Shown here: positions 1-6,628 of the stretch, piece after piece
Layout: the number at the start of each line of letters is the position of its first letter
Position numbering within the stretch: position 1 is the stretch's first letter
Source: Methylococcales bacterium
GTDB lineage: Bacteria; Pseudomonadota; Gammaproteobacteria; Methylococcales; Methylomonadaceae
Assembly: GCA_023134955.1 (NCBI GenBank)
Contig: JAGLUC010000353.1
Coordinates: forward strand, 1 to 18,334
Reading direction: 5' to 3'
DNA: 18,334 nucleotides
Notes under the pieces: model-generated
The model's database searches: none
What the model was told of the DNA's origin: nothing
The model's input: only the letters and a program-made list of their open reading frames with translations
Position numbers and translations under genes: made by a program

Positions 1-569
1 CCTTTTTCGGCCAATTTTGAGACTTTTGGTCCGCCTGGATAGCCAAGCCCAAGCATTTTAGCTGTTTTATCAAAGGCTTCACCTGCGGCATCATCAAGTG
101 ACTCGCCTAGTTGAGTGTATTTTCCCATGCCGTCTACTTGAATCAATAGTGTGTGACCACCAGAAACAAGCAAGGCAATAAAAGGAAATGCGGGTGGGTT
201 TTCTTCTAGCATTGGGGCTAGTAAATGGCCTTCCATGTGGTGAACTGCAATGGCGGGTATTTGCCAAGTCCAGGCTAAACTTCTGGCAGTGGTCGCTCCA
301 ACAAGTAATGCGCCCATTAGTCCTGGGCCAGCAGTATAGGCAATGCCTGCTATGTCTGACTTTTTGAGATGACTATCATTGATGGTCTGTTTGATCAGGG
401 GAATGAGTTTGCGAATATGGTCGCGAGATGCTAGTTCGGGTACTACGCCGCCATATTCGGTATGCATGGCAACTTGACTATATAGGTGATGACATATCAG
501 GCCTTTTGTGGAATGATAAATTGCAACCCCTGTTTCGTCACAAGAAGTTTCTATGCCTAAAGTGTACAT
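1..569 (-). CDS. tsaD: TsaD, tRNA N6-threonylcarbamoyladenosine transferase subunit (partial, 5' part)
   Basis: The first 189 codons of tsaD run off the left edge of the window, so the C-terminal part is not visible; the reading frame is open throughout and this is a window cut, not a broken gene. The product is the catalytic Kae1-family subunit that, with TsaB and TsaE, transfers threonylcarbamoyl to A37 of tRNAs decoding ANN codons. It starts MYTLGIETSCDETG, the usual N-terminus with the ASKHA nucleotide-binding loop. The metal-binding HxxxH appears as AVHHMEGH, followed by ALLVSGGHT and a GESLDDAAGEAFDK stretch, all family hallmarks. It is divergent from rpsU across 97 bases, the arrangement known in E. 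coli and many other gammaproteobacteria. Confidence 0.97.
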   Translation of the reverse strand, partial: MYTLGIETSCDETGVAIYHSTKGLICHHLYSQVAMHTEYGGVVPELASRDHIRKLIPLIKQTINDSHLKKSDIAGIAYTAGPGLMGALLVGATTARSLAWTWQIPAIAVHHMEGHLLAPMLEENPPAFPFIALLVSGGHTLLIQVDGMGKYTQLGESLDDAAGEAFDKTAKMLGLGYPGGPKVSKLAEK

Positions 570-574
570 TGTTT

Positions 575-602
575 TTGATTAAATTAGATTTGTGGGTATA
601 AT
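575..602 (+). promoter_or_regulatory. Sigma-70 promoter for the rpsU-yqeY-dnaG-rpoD operon
   Basis: A perfect TATAAT (597-602) lies 16 bases after TTGATT (575-580), which matches four of six positions of the -35 consensus. Transcription would begin near 609, giving an rpsU leader of about 58 nucleotides. It is the only strong candidate in the tsaD-rpsU divergent space. Assigned by inspection only. Confidence 0.6.
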
Positions 603-618
603 TGAGAGTTCACTTAAA

Positions 619-634
619 TGGATCTAATGATCCA
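619..634. repeat. Short palindrome in the rpsU leader
   Basis: TGGATC and GATCCA are perfect inverted 6-base arms around TAAT. The site is just downstream of the predicted start of rpsU transcription and upstream of tsaD, so it could be an operator or a small leader hairpin. It is not a LexA-type CTGT-N8-ACAG site. It also contains two GATC Dam-type sites. No function can be assigned. Confidence 0.4.
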
Positions 635-666
635 ATGAATATATTAACATAAATTAGGTCATTATA

Positions 667-900
667 ATGCCAGCAGTAAAAGTAAGAGAGAACGAACCTT
701 TTGATATTGCAATTCGCCGTTTTAAACGTGCGTGTGAAAAAGCAGGTATTTTATCAGAAGTGCGCCGTCGTGAGTTTTATGAAAAACCAACAGCAGAGCG
801 TAAACGTAAAGGTGCAGCAGCGATTAAGCGTCATTTGAAAAAACTGGCTCGTGAGCGTTATGCGCTTAAAAACTTGCGTCGTGGTCGTCCACAGCTTTAA
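667..900 (+). CDS. rpsU: 30S ribosomal protein S21
   Basis: Small basic protein of 77 residues that binds the 30S platform near the 3' end of 16S rRNA and is needed for initiation on natural mRNAs. The N-terminal two thirds match S21 closely (KVRENEPFDIAIRRFKRACE, then EVRRREFYEKPTAERKRK). At the C-terminus it reads RYALKNLRRGRPQL, about six residues longer than the 71-residue E. coli protein. It is the first gene of the macromolecular-synthesis operon; yqeY follows 13 bases later. The ribosome binding site is weak (TTAGG upstream of ATG), which is common for rpsU. The adjacent promoter at 575-602 suggests it is transcribed separately from rpoD at times. Confidence 0.97.
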   Translation: MPAVKVRENEPFDIAIRRFKRACEKAGILSEVRRREFYEKPTAERKRKGAAAIKRHLKKLARERYALKNLRRGRPQL

Positions 901-913
901 TAAAGGCTAAAAA

Positions 914-1363
914 ATGGGTTTATTAACAACTCGTATCAAGGATGATATGAAAGCAGCAATGAGGGCGAAAGCCAAGGAAAGATTGGGTGTTATACGCATG
1001 ATTCTGGCTGCTATCAAGCAGATAGAAGTCGACGAGCGTATAGAGCTTGATGATCAGCGTGTTATTACTGTGCTTGATAAAATGCTTAAACAGCGTCGTG
1101 AATCAATAAAGCAATATAATGATGCGGGACGTGATGATTTGTCAGCAGTTGAAGAGGCAGAGGTTTTGATTATTCAGGATTTCTTGCCACAAGCATTAAC
1201 TCAGGAAGAAATTGAACAGATGGTTGCAAAGGCTATTTCTGACACATCGGCTGAATCCATTAAAGATATGGGTAAAGTGATGGGGATATTAAAGCCTCAA
1301 ATGTTAGGGCGCGCTGATATGTCTATTGTTGGGGCTACTATTAAGTCCAAGCTGGCTAGTTAG
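914..1363 (+). CDS. GatB/YqeY domain protein
   Basis: This 149-residue, all-helical protein belongs to the YqeY family, which resembles the tRNA-binding tail of the GatB amidotransferase subunit. The conserved segments MKAAMRAKAKERLGVIRMIL, the QRRESIKQYNDAGRDDL helix and the C-terminal DMGKVMGILKPQMLGRADMS stretch are present, and the length is typical. Its exact role is not established; location between rpsU and dnaG is a known arrangement in gammaproteobacteria such as Pseudomonas and suggests a translation-linked job. The start ATG is preceded by AAAGG at suitable spacing. The gene lies 13 bases after rpsU and 18 before dnaG, so the three are almost certainly co-transcribed. Confidence 0.93.
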   Translation: MGLLTTRIKDDMKAAMRAKAKERLGVIRMILAAIKQIEVDERIELDDQRVITVLDKMLKQRRESIKQYNDAGRDDLSAVEEAEVLIIQDFLPQALTQEEIEQMVAKAISDTSAESIKDMGKVMGILKPQMLGRADMSIVGATIKSKLAS

Positions 1364-1381
1364 ACGGTTGGTGCTGGGTTT

Positions 1382-3121
1382 ATGTCCGGCAGAATACCCC
1401 GTGAGTTTATAGATGATCTTTTGGTGCGGGTTGATATTGTCGATCTGATTGATTCGTACGTCCCATTAAAAAAAACGGGAAGTAGTTATACTGCTCGCTG
1501 TCCGTTTCATTCCGAAAAATCCCCTAGTTTTTCAGTTAATCGTAACAAACAGTTTTATCATTGCTTTGGCTGCGGTGCTGGTGGTAATGCAATCAGTTTT
1601 TTAATGCAATTTAGCCACCTTGATTTCGTGGAAGCGATAGAGGATTTGGCTGGTTTTGTTGGCGTGGATGTGCCAAGAGAAGCGCTGGCTTATCAGGAAA
1701 AAAAACAGGACTATTCAGCTTTATATTCAATACTTGAGCGAGTTGCGGTATTTTACGTTGAGCAACTGAGAGGTTCTTCTCGGGGCAAGGGTGCTATTGA
1801 CTATTTAAAACAAAGAGGGCTGAGCGGGTCTGTAGCCAAAGATTTTTCTTTAGGCTATGCGCCTGATGAGTGGAATGCGTTGGCTTCTAAGTTTGATAAT
1901 AAATTATTATTAGATGCGGGGATGTTAGTCAGCAAAGAAAATGGTCGGCTTTATGATCGTTTTAGAGGTAGGCTGATGTTTCCAATTAAGGATAAGCGCA
2001 AGCGAATCATTGGTTTTGGTGGTCGGGTGTTAGACGATTCCTTGCCAAAATATTTGAACTCACCAGAAACAGCAGTTTTTTCTAAAGGTAAAGAACTTTA
2101 TGGCTTAAGTGAGCTTTTAGAAAAGAATTCCAAGCCAAAAAGAATTTTAATTGTAGAAGGGTATATGGATGTGCTCGCCCTTGCGCAATTTGGTATTAAT
2201 TATTCGGTTGCTGCTTTAGGAACGGCTACTTCAAAAATACATTTAGATTTATTGTTTCGATTTACTTCAGAACTGGTTTTTTGTTTTGATGGTGACAGTG
2301 CAGGACAAAAAGCTGCCTGGCGCGCTGTTCAAGAGGCATTTCCTTGTCTTAAAGACGGTAGGCAAGTCAAGGTGATGCTGTTGCCACAGGGACAAGATCC
2401 TGATTCGTTGATAAGAGAAGAAGGTTTGGATGGATTTGAAACCAGAGTGCAAAATTCACAAACATTATCAGACTATTTTTACAGCTACATTACTAATGGT
2501 GTAGATTTAGCAACGGTGGAAGGTAAGGCGCAATTAATGGCCGAATCAAAACCCCATGTGGAAAAAATTCCAGCTGGTTTTTTTAGAGAAATGATGTTTT
2601 CTCGGTTGCAGGAATTATGCGGAAATAGCTCCCTAGACGTTTTGAAAAATCCTGCTATGCTTGGGTTATCTGAACGACAAAAAACAGTGGCTAAAAAAGG
2701 TATTCAGGGACGAGTAAAGTTATCTCCTGTCCGTATTGTTGTCGCATTGTTGTTACAAAACCCACAGTTGATTGAAATTATTGAGCTACGCGAATTAAGT
2801 TGGCAGAATTTAGAATTTGCTGGTCTTAATGTGCTGGAAGAAGTTTGTCAGGCAATTATAGAAATAAAACCAGAGACGCCAGCCATTTTAGTTGAGTATT
2901 TTAGGGGTAAAGCAAGCGAAAAAGTGGTTAATACGCTAATGAATTGGGATTTTTTTATTCTTGATAATGGTGTTGAGGCCGAGTTTTCTGGTGCGCTTGA
3001 TAGAATGTTAGAGCAATTGGATGAGAGTGCTTTAAATCAATTGTTGAAAAAGGAAAAAAAGGAAGGCTTAAGTCAGGCTGAAAAGGAACAGTTAATACTG
3101 TTACTGGAAAAAAAAGTTTGA
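1382..3121 (+). CDS. dnaG: DNA primase DnaG
   Basis: Makes the short RNA primers for lagging-strand synthesis and works with the DnaB helicase at the fork. At 579 residues it is close to the E. coli length (581). The N-terminal zinc-binding domain has C40, H43, C61 and C64 at the same positions as in E. coli. The catalytic core contains the RNA polymerase-like motif FPIKDKRKRIIGFGGR, and the Toprim fold carries the acidic residues E259 (EGYMDV) and D303/D305 (FDGDSAGQ). The last 150 residues, poorly conserved, should be the DnaB-binding domain. It sits 18 bases after yqeY, and the rpoD promoter lies immediately at and beyond its stop codon. No defects seen. Confidence 0.98.
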   Translation: MSGRIPREFIDDLLVRVDIVDLIDSYVPLKKTGSSYTARCPFHSEKSPSFSVNRNKQFYHCFGCGAGGNAISFLMQFSHLDFVEAIEDLAGFVGVDVPREALAYQEKKQDYSALYSILERVAVFYVEQLRGSSRGKGAIDYLKQRGLSGSVAKDFSLGYAPDEWNALASKFDNKLLLDAGMLVSKENGRLYDRFRGRLMFPIKDKRKRIIGFGGRVLDDSLPKYLNSPETAVFSKGKELYGLSELLEKNSKPKRILIVEGYMDVLALAQFGINYSVAALGTATSKIHLDLLFRFTSELVFCFDGDSAGQKAAWRAVQEAFPCLKDGRQVKVMLLPQGQDPDSLIREEGLDGFETRVQNSQTLSDYFYSYITNGVDLATVEGKAQLMAESKPHVEKIPAGFFREMMFSRLQELCGNSSLDVLKNPAMLGLSERQKTVAKKGIQGRVKLSPVRIVVALLLQNPQLIEIIELRELSWQNLEFAGLNVLEEVCQAIIEIKPETPAILVEYFRGKASEKVVNTLMNWDFFILDNGVEAEFSGALDRMLEQLDESALNQLLKKEKKEGLSQAEKEQLILLLEKKV

Positions 3122-3144
3122 CGTAGCTATAGAATTGTTTTTAG

Positions 3145-3153
3145 TGTTATAAT
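3145..3153 (+). promoter_or_regulatory. Internal extended -10 promoter for rpoD
   Basis: A perfect TATAAT (3148-3153) is preceded by TGT (3145-3147), giving the TGN extended -10 form that can work without a good -35 element. A TTGACG at 3118-3123 overlaps the dnaG stop codon but is 24 bases away, too far for normal pairing with this -10; it would be 18 bases from TAGTGT (3142-3147) instead. Predicted transcripts start near 3160 and give rpoD a leader of about 40 nucleotides. An rpoD-proximal promoter within this operon is known in E. coli (the heat-shock promoter inside dnaG), but this one looks like a sigma-70 site. Confidence 0.5.
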
Positions 3154-3199
3154 TTGCTGTTCGGCGTTGTCGAATGTAAGTGTATTTTTTGGGCGTAGA

Positions 3200-5023
3200 A
3201 TGAATCAAGAACAACAACAATCTCAAATTAAACAATTGATAGCAAAAGGTAAAGCTCAAGGGTATTTAACTTACTCTGAGGTAAATGACCATTTGCCTAG
3301 TGATATTGTTGATCCTGAACAAATTGAAGATATTATTGGTATGATTTCTGATATGGGTATTCAGGTGCATGAGGTTGCACCTGATGCAGACTCTTTATTG
3401 ACATCTGATTCAGCAATAACCACAGATGACGATGACGATGCGGCAGAAGTAGCCGCTTTAGCATCGGTAGATAGTGAATTTGGTAGAACAACCGACCCTG
3501 TACGTATGTACATGAGAGAAATGGGTTCAGTGGAGTTATTGACTCGAGAACAAGAGTTAAAAATAGCCAAAAGAATTGAAGCTGGACAACGTCATATGGT
3601 CGCTGCGGTAGCAAGGTCAAAAATGATTGTAGAGTCATTTATAAGTTCTTTTGATGCGGTATTAGATGAAGAGTCTGATGTTAGATTGAATGATCTGGTG
3701 ATTGATTTAGTTGATTTAAATGAGCCTGATTTTGACCCTAAAGCAGCGGCAGCGGCAGCGGCAGCAGCGGCGGCAAGTAAGGAGAATGAAGAGAAAGATG
3801 TTAAAAAGGGCTTGGATTACGAAGAATTTAAGGTAAAAGTTGATGAGCTAAGAGTCGCATTGGAAACAGCTTCAACTTTAGTGTCTAAAAATGGCTATAG
3901 TGACGAAAAGTCAACAAAAGCATTGGATGAATTAGCTGTGGTTTATACGGAATTTAAGTGGGCACCACAGTATTTAAAGAAAATGCAATCAATGTTTAGG
4001 CCTGTTATCAATGATCTAAGAAAGAAAGAGAAGGTTATTGTTGATATTTGTGTAAGAAAAGCAAAAATATCACGTAAAGATTTTATTGCTTCATTTGTAG
4101 GGAATGAGACAAGCTCAGAATGGCTGGATAAATATTTAAAAGTCCAGAAATATGCTGATGTATTAAAGGAGTATGAAGCTGAAATAAGAAAGGCTCAAGA
4201 AGGCTTGCAAGTGATTGAAAAAAGTCAGGGCATATCGATTTTAGACCTTAAAGATATTCATCGTCGCTTATCGGTAGGTGAAGCTAAGGCAAAAAGAGCG
4301 AAGAAAGAAATGATTGAAGCCAATTTAAGATTGGTTATTTCAATTGCTAAAAAATATACCAATCGTGGATTACAGTTCCTGGATTTAATTCAGGAAGGTA
4401 ATATAGGATTAATGAAGGCGGTTGATAAGTTTGAATACCGTCGTGGTTACAAGTTTTCAACTTATGCAACTTGGTGGATTAGACAGGCAATTACTCGCTC
4501 AATTGCTGACCAGGCAAGAACGATTCGTATTCCTGTACACATGATTGAAACAATTAACAAGCTCAATCGTGTTTCCAGGCAAATTTTGCAAGAAAAAGGC
4601 AGGGAAGCAACACCAGAAGAGTTATCAGAACGCATGGAAATGCCTGAAGATAAAGTGCGTAAGGTATTAAAAATTGCAAAAGAGCCAATTTCCATGGAAA
4701 CCCCGATTGGTGATGATGAAGATTCCCATTTAGGTGATTTTATTGAAGATGGAAAGGTTCTTTCTCCTGTGGAATCTGCTACAATTGCTGGTCTTTGTGA
4801 GTCTACTCAGAATGTATTGAGTGGGTTAACAGCAAGAGAGGCTAAAGTTTTACGTATGCGTTTTGGTATTAATATGAATACAGACCATACTTTGGAAGAA
4901 GTCGGTAAGCAGTTTGATGTAACGCGAGAGCGTATTCGTCAGATTGAAGCTAAAGCGTTAAGAAAATTAAGGCACCCATCAAGGTCAGAGCAGTTAAGGT
5001 GTTTTCTTGATGGTGAAAATTGA
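3200..5023 (+). CDS. rpoD: RNA polymerase sigma factor RpoD (sigma-70)
   Basis: The housekeeping sigma factor. The open frame extends back to a TTG at 3167, but homology fixes the start at ATG 3200 (MNQEQQQSQIKQL), matching the usual RpoD N-terminus, giving 607 residues. Region 1.1 covers about 1-80 and ends in an acidic D76-D80 run. Region 1.2 begins at DPVRMYMREMG. Region 2 (from about E373) has EANLRLVISIAKKY, the -10 recognition helix with YATWWIRQAITR, then region 3. Region 4.2 (from V574) reads VTRERIRQIEAKALRKL and binds the -35 element. The nonconserved region between 1.2 and 2 carries 11 consecutive alanines (182-192), discussed separately. Expression likely comes from both the operon promoter and the internal one at 3145-3153. 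Confidence 0.98.
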   Translation: MNQEQQQSQIKQLIAKGKAQGYLTYSEVNDHLPSDIVDPEQIEDIIGMISDMGIQVHEVAPDADSLLTSDSAITTDDDDDAAEVAALASVDSEFGRTTDPVRMYMREMGSVELLTREQELKIAKRIEAGQRHMVAAVARSKMIVESFISSFDAVLDEESDVRLNDLVIDLVDLNEPDFDPKAAAAAAAAAAASKENEEKDVKKGLDYEEFKVKVDELRVALETASTLVSKNGYSDEKSTKALDELAVVYTEFKWAPQYLKKMQSMFRPVINDLRKKEKVIVDICVRKAKISRKDFIASFVGNETSSEWLDKYLKVQKYADVLKEYEAEIRKAQEGLQVIEKSQGISILDLKDIHRRLSVGEAKAKRAKKEMIEANLRLVISIAKKYTNRGLQFLDLIQEGNIGLMKAVDKFEYRRGYKFSTYATWWIRQAITRSIADQARTIRIPVHMIETINKLNRVSRQILQEKGREATPEELSERMEMPEDKVRKVLKIAKEPISMETPIGDDEDSHLGDFIEDGKVLSPVESATIAGLCESTQNVLSGLTAREAKVLRMRFGINMNTDHTLEEVGKQFDVTRERIRQIEAKALRKLRHPSRSEQLRCFLDGEN

Positions 5024-5070
5024 TCCAGGATATACCTTGTTTAACAAAGGTGCATGAAAAACAATTCTAA

Positions 5071-5136
5071 TAACTTGGAAGTGAGGCTTTAGCCTCGCCT
5101 GACTTATGTGGGACTAAAGTCCAGCTTCCTAAGTTA
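5071..5136. repeat. REP-like double hairpin (BIME-type unit)
   Basis: Two hairpins, GAGGCTTTAGCCTC (5083-5096) and GGACTAAAGTCC (5111-5122), share a CTTTAG core in opposite orientations. Each is preceded, on its own strand, by GGAAG (5077-5081 on plus; complement of 5125-5129 on minus). The outer ends TAACTTGGAAG (5071-5081) and CTTCCTAAGTTA (5125-5136) pair with a single bulged base, so the whole folds as a three-way junction. A short fixed head followed by a hairpin, present as an inverted pair, is the layout of REP/BIME elements mobilised by RAYT transposases. No transposase is in the window. Confidence 0.7.
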
Positions 5137-5179
5137 TAGATTATTTTGTGCTTGTTCTTGTTCTTTAGCTAATATTTCA

Positions 5180-5256
5180 GGGCCCTTAGCTCAGTTGGTT
5201 AGAGCATCCGACTCATAATCGGCAGGTCCCCAGTTCGAGTCTGGGAGGGCCCACCA
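5180..5256 (+). tRNA. ileX: tRNA-Ile2 (anticodon CAU, read as lysidine-AU after TilS)
   Basis: A complete 77-base cloverleaf with encoded CCA (5254-5256). Acceptor GGGCCCT (5180-5186) pairs with AGGGCCC (5246-5252); D arm GCTC/GAGC; T arm CCCAG TTCGAGT CTGGG. The anticodon loop CTCATAA carries CAT. Both elongator tRNA-Met and tRNA-Ile2 have this loop. The G+C-rich acceptor with C4-G69 and C5-G68, which are TilS recognition pairs in E. coli, and close similarity to E. coli ileX (which also lies near rpoD) favour tRNA-Ile2 over Met. The top anticodon-stem pair 27-43 is U-C, a mismatch. No clear promoter of its own was found, so it may be made from rpoD read-through and is followed by the terminator at 5314-5338. 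Confidence 0.8.
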
Positions 5257-5261
5257 TAATA

Positions 5262-5309
5262 AGGAACGAGGATTCAATAATATTCGAATATTATTGAATC
5301 CTCGTTCCT
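5262..5309. repeat. Perfect 48-bp palindrome with no spacer
   Basis: The 24-base left arm (5262-5285, begins AGGAACGAGGATTC) is the exact reverse complement of the right arm (5286-5309, ends GAATCCTCGTTCCT), meeting at a central TTCGAA. It starts five bases after the tRNA CCA end. In RNA it would form a 22-bp stem with a UCGA loop. It lacks a following T-run, and the separate terminator at 5314-5338 follows. No flanking target duplication was seen. Confidence 0.85.
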
Positions 5310-5313
5310 AAAG

Positions 5314-5338
5314 AAAAGCCGCATTTGTGGCTTTTTTT
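5314..5338 (+). terminator. Rho-independent terminator after the rpoD/tRNA unit
   Basis: AAAAGCCGC (5314-5322) and GTGGCT (5327-5332) form a six-pair stem, including one G-U, around ATTT, and the stem is followed by seven T in total through 5338. It closes the rpoD-tRNA transcription unit and isolates metK. Confidence 0.75.
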
Positions 5339-5373
5339 GTATCTACACTTTTGTTTATATGTTTTATATCTAC

Positions 5374-5440
5374 AAGAGCATGATCTAAAAACTCAATACA
5401 TTACGCTCTTAATATTTAGCCCGTGAGGAATTCTATGAGT
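5374..5440 (+). promoter_or_regulatory. Possible structured leader of metK
   Basis: AAGAGC (5374-5379) pairs perfectly with GCTCTT (5405-5410); ATG (5380-5382) can add three pairs with CAT (5399-5401) beyond a small bulge. The loop holds ACTCA (5391-5395), complementary to the TGAG of the ribosome binding site (5424-5427) and, over five bases, to TGAGT spanning the start codon (5436-5440). That gives an H-type pseudoknot topology of the kind used by several SAM-responsive riboswitches. The sequence does not match any SAM riboswitch consensus I can recall, and the pairings are short, so this is only a candidate. Confidence 0.2.
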
Positions 5441-6595
5441 AACAATTTTATTTTTACATCAGAATCTGTATCAGAAGGGCATCCTGATAAGGTTGCTGAT
5501 CAAATTTCTGATGCGGTAGTTGATGCGTTATTAGCGCAAGACCCAAAGTCAAGAGTGGCTTGTGAGACCATGGTTAAAACGGGCATGGTTATTCTGGCTG
5601 GAGAAATTACCACGGATGCGTGGGTTGATACCGAAGCGTTGGTTAGAAATGTCGTTTGTGAAATTGGCTACGATAATGGTGAGGTGGGCTTTGATGGTAA
5701 GACCTGTGCTGTTCTTAATGCAATAGGTAAACAGTCCGCTGATATTGCTATGGGTGTTGATGATAGTGACGATCATGAGCAGGGCGCAGGTGATCAGGGT
5801 TTAATGTTTGGTTATGCCAGTAATGAAACTGATGTATTAATGCCAGCACCTATTACTTATTCTCATAGATTGGTTGAACGACAAGCAGAAATTCGTAAGA
5901 ACCATACATTGCCATGGTTAAGGCCTGATGCGAAAAGCCAAATTACTTTTCGTTACGAAAATCATAAACCAGTAGCGATTGATGCAGTTGTGCTTTCAAC
6001 CCAGCATTCACCAGAAATTGGTGGCAAGCAGTTGGAAGAAGCGGTGATGGATGAAATTATTATTCCAACATTACCGAAAGAATGGTTACATGCGGACACA
6101 AAATATTTTATAAATCCAACAGGTCAGTTTATTATTGGCGGTCCTGTTGGAGACTGTGGTTTAACAGGGCGTAAGATTATTGTTGATACATACGGTGGTA
6201 TGGCAAGACATGGTGGTGGAGCTTTTTCTGGAAAAGATCCTTCAAAAGTTGATAGATCTGCCGCTTATATGGCTAGGTATGTTGCTAAAAATATGGTTGC
6301 TGCAGGATTGGCAGAGCGTTGTGAGATTCAAGTCTCTTACGCCATTGGTGTTGCCGAGCCAACCTCTATTGCCGTTGATACCTTTGGTACAGGTAAAATT
6401 GAAGAAGATAAAATGGTTTCAATTATCAGAGAACATTTTGACCTAAGACCTAAAGGTTTAATTGCACAATTAGATTTGTTAAAACCAATTTACCAAAAAA
6501 CGGCTGCTTACGGACACTTTGGTCGTACAGAAGATTCATTTAGCTGGGAAAAAATAGATAAAGTTGACGTATTAAAAGATGCGGCTGGGCTTTAG
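5435..6595 (+). CDS. metK: S-adenosylmethionine synthetase (methionine adenosyltransferase)
   Basis: Makes S-adenosylmethionine, the main methyl donor, from methionine and ATP. The 386-residue frame is almost collinear with E. coli MetK (384). The N-terminal FTSESVSEGHPDK supplies H16 and D18 of the active site; ATP-binding GAGDQGLMFGYA and the phosphate-binding loop GGGAFSGKDPSKVDRSAAY follow. An upstream in-frame GTG exists at 5423, but ATG 5435 has a good GAGGA site (5425-5429) at proper spacing and aligns with the family start. ahcY follows after 33 bases, so product formation and removal of its inhibitory by-product are encoded together, a common bacterial pairing. Regulation may involve the leader at 5374-5440; no known riboswitch was recognised. 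Confidence 0.98.
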   Translation: MSNNFIFTSESVSEGHPDKVADQISDAVVDALLAQDPKSRVACETMVKTGMVILAGEITTDAWVDTEALVRNVVCEIGYDNGEVGFDGKTCAVLNAIGKQSADIAMGVDDSDDHEQGAGDQGLMFGYASNETDVLMPAPITYSHRLVERQAEIRKNHTLPWLRPDAKSQITFRYENHKPVAIDAVVLSTQHSPEIGGKQLEEAVMDEIIIPTLPKEWLHADTKYFINPTGQFIIGGPVGDCGLTGRKIIVDTYGGMARHGGGAFSGKDPSKVDRSAAYMARYVAKNMVAAGLAERCEIQVSYAIGVAEPTSIAVDTFGTGKIEEDKMVSIIREHFDLRPKGLIAQLDLLKPIYQKTAAYGHFGRTEDSFSWEKIDKVDVLKDAAGL

Positions 6596-6628
6596 TCATT
6601 AATTAAATATGCAGGGTAGGGTAGAGTA

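Noticed and set aside
1..569. tsaD as a pseudogene
   Set aside because: The frame is open to the window edge with all expected motifs; it is simply cut off.
3167..3199. N-terminal extension of RpoD from TTG 3167
   Set aside because: The extra 11 residues are not found in RpoD; ATG 3200 matches the family start, and the extension would leave almost no leader after the promoter at 3145-3153.
3333..3638. Minus-strand open frames inside rpoD, and similar frames within dnaG, metK, ahcY, guaA and other genes
   Set aside because: They are antisense shadows of strongly conserved genes, with low-complexity or unrecognisable products and no ribosome binding sites.
5020..5060. Terminator directly after rpoD (ACCTT/AAGGT near 5034-5052)
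   Set aside because: The stem is only about five pairs and no T-run follows; transcription probably continues into the tRNA.
6596..6628. SAH riboswitch before ahcY
   Set aside because: Only 33 bases separate metK and ahcY, which is too short for the aptamer, and no matching core was seen.
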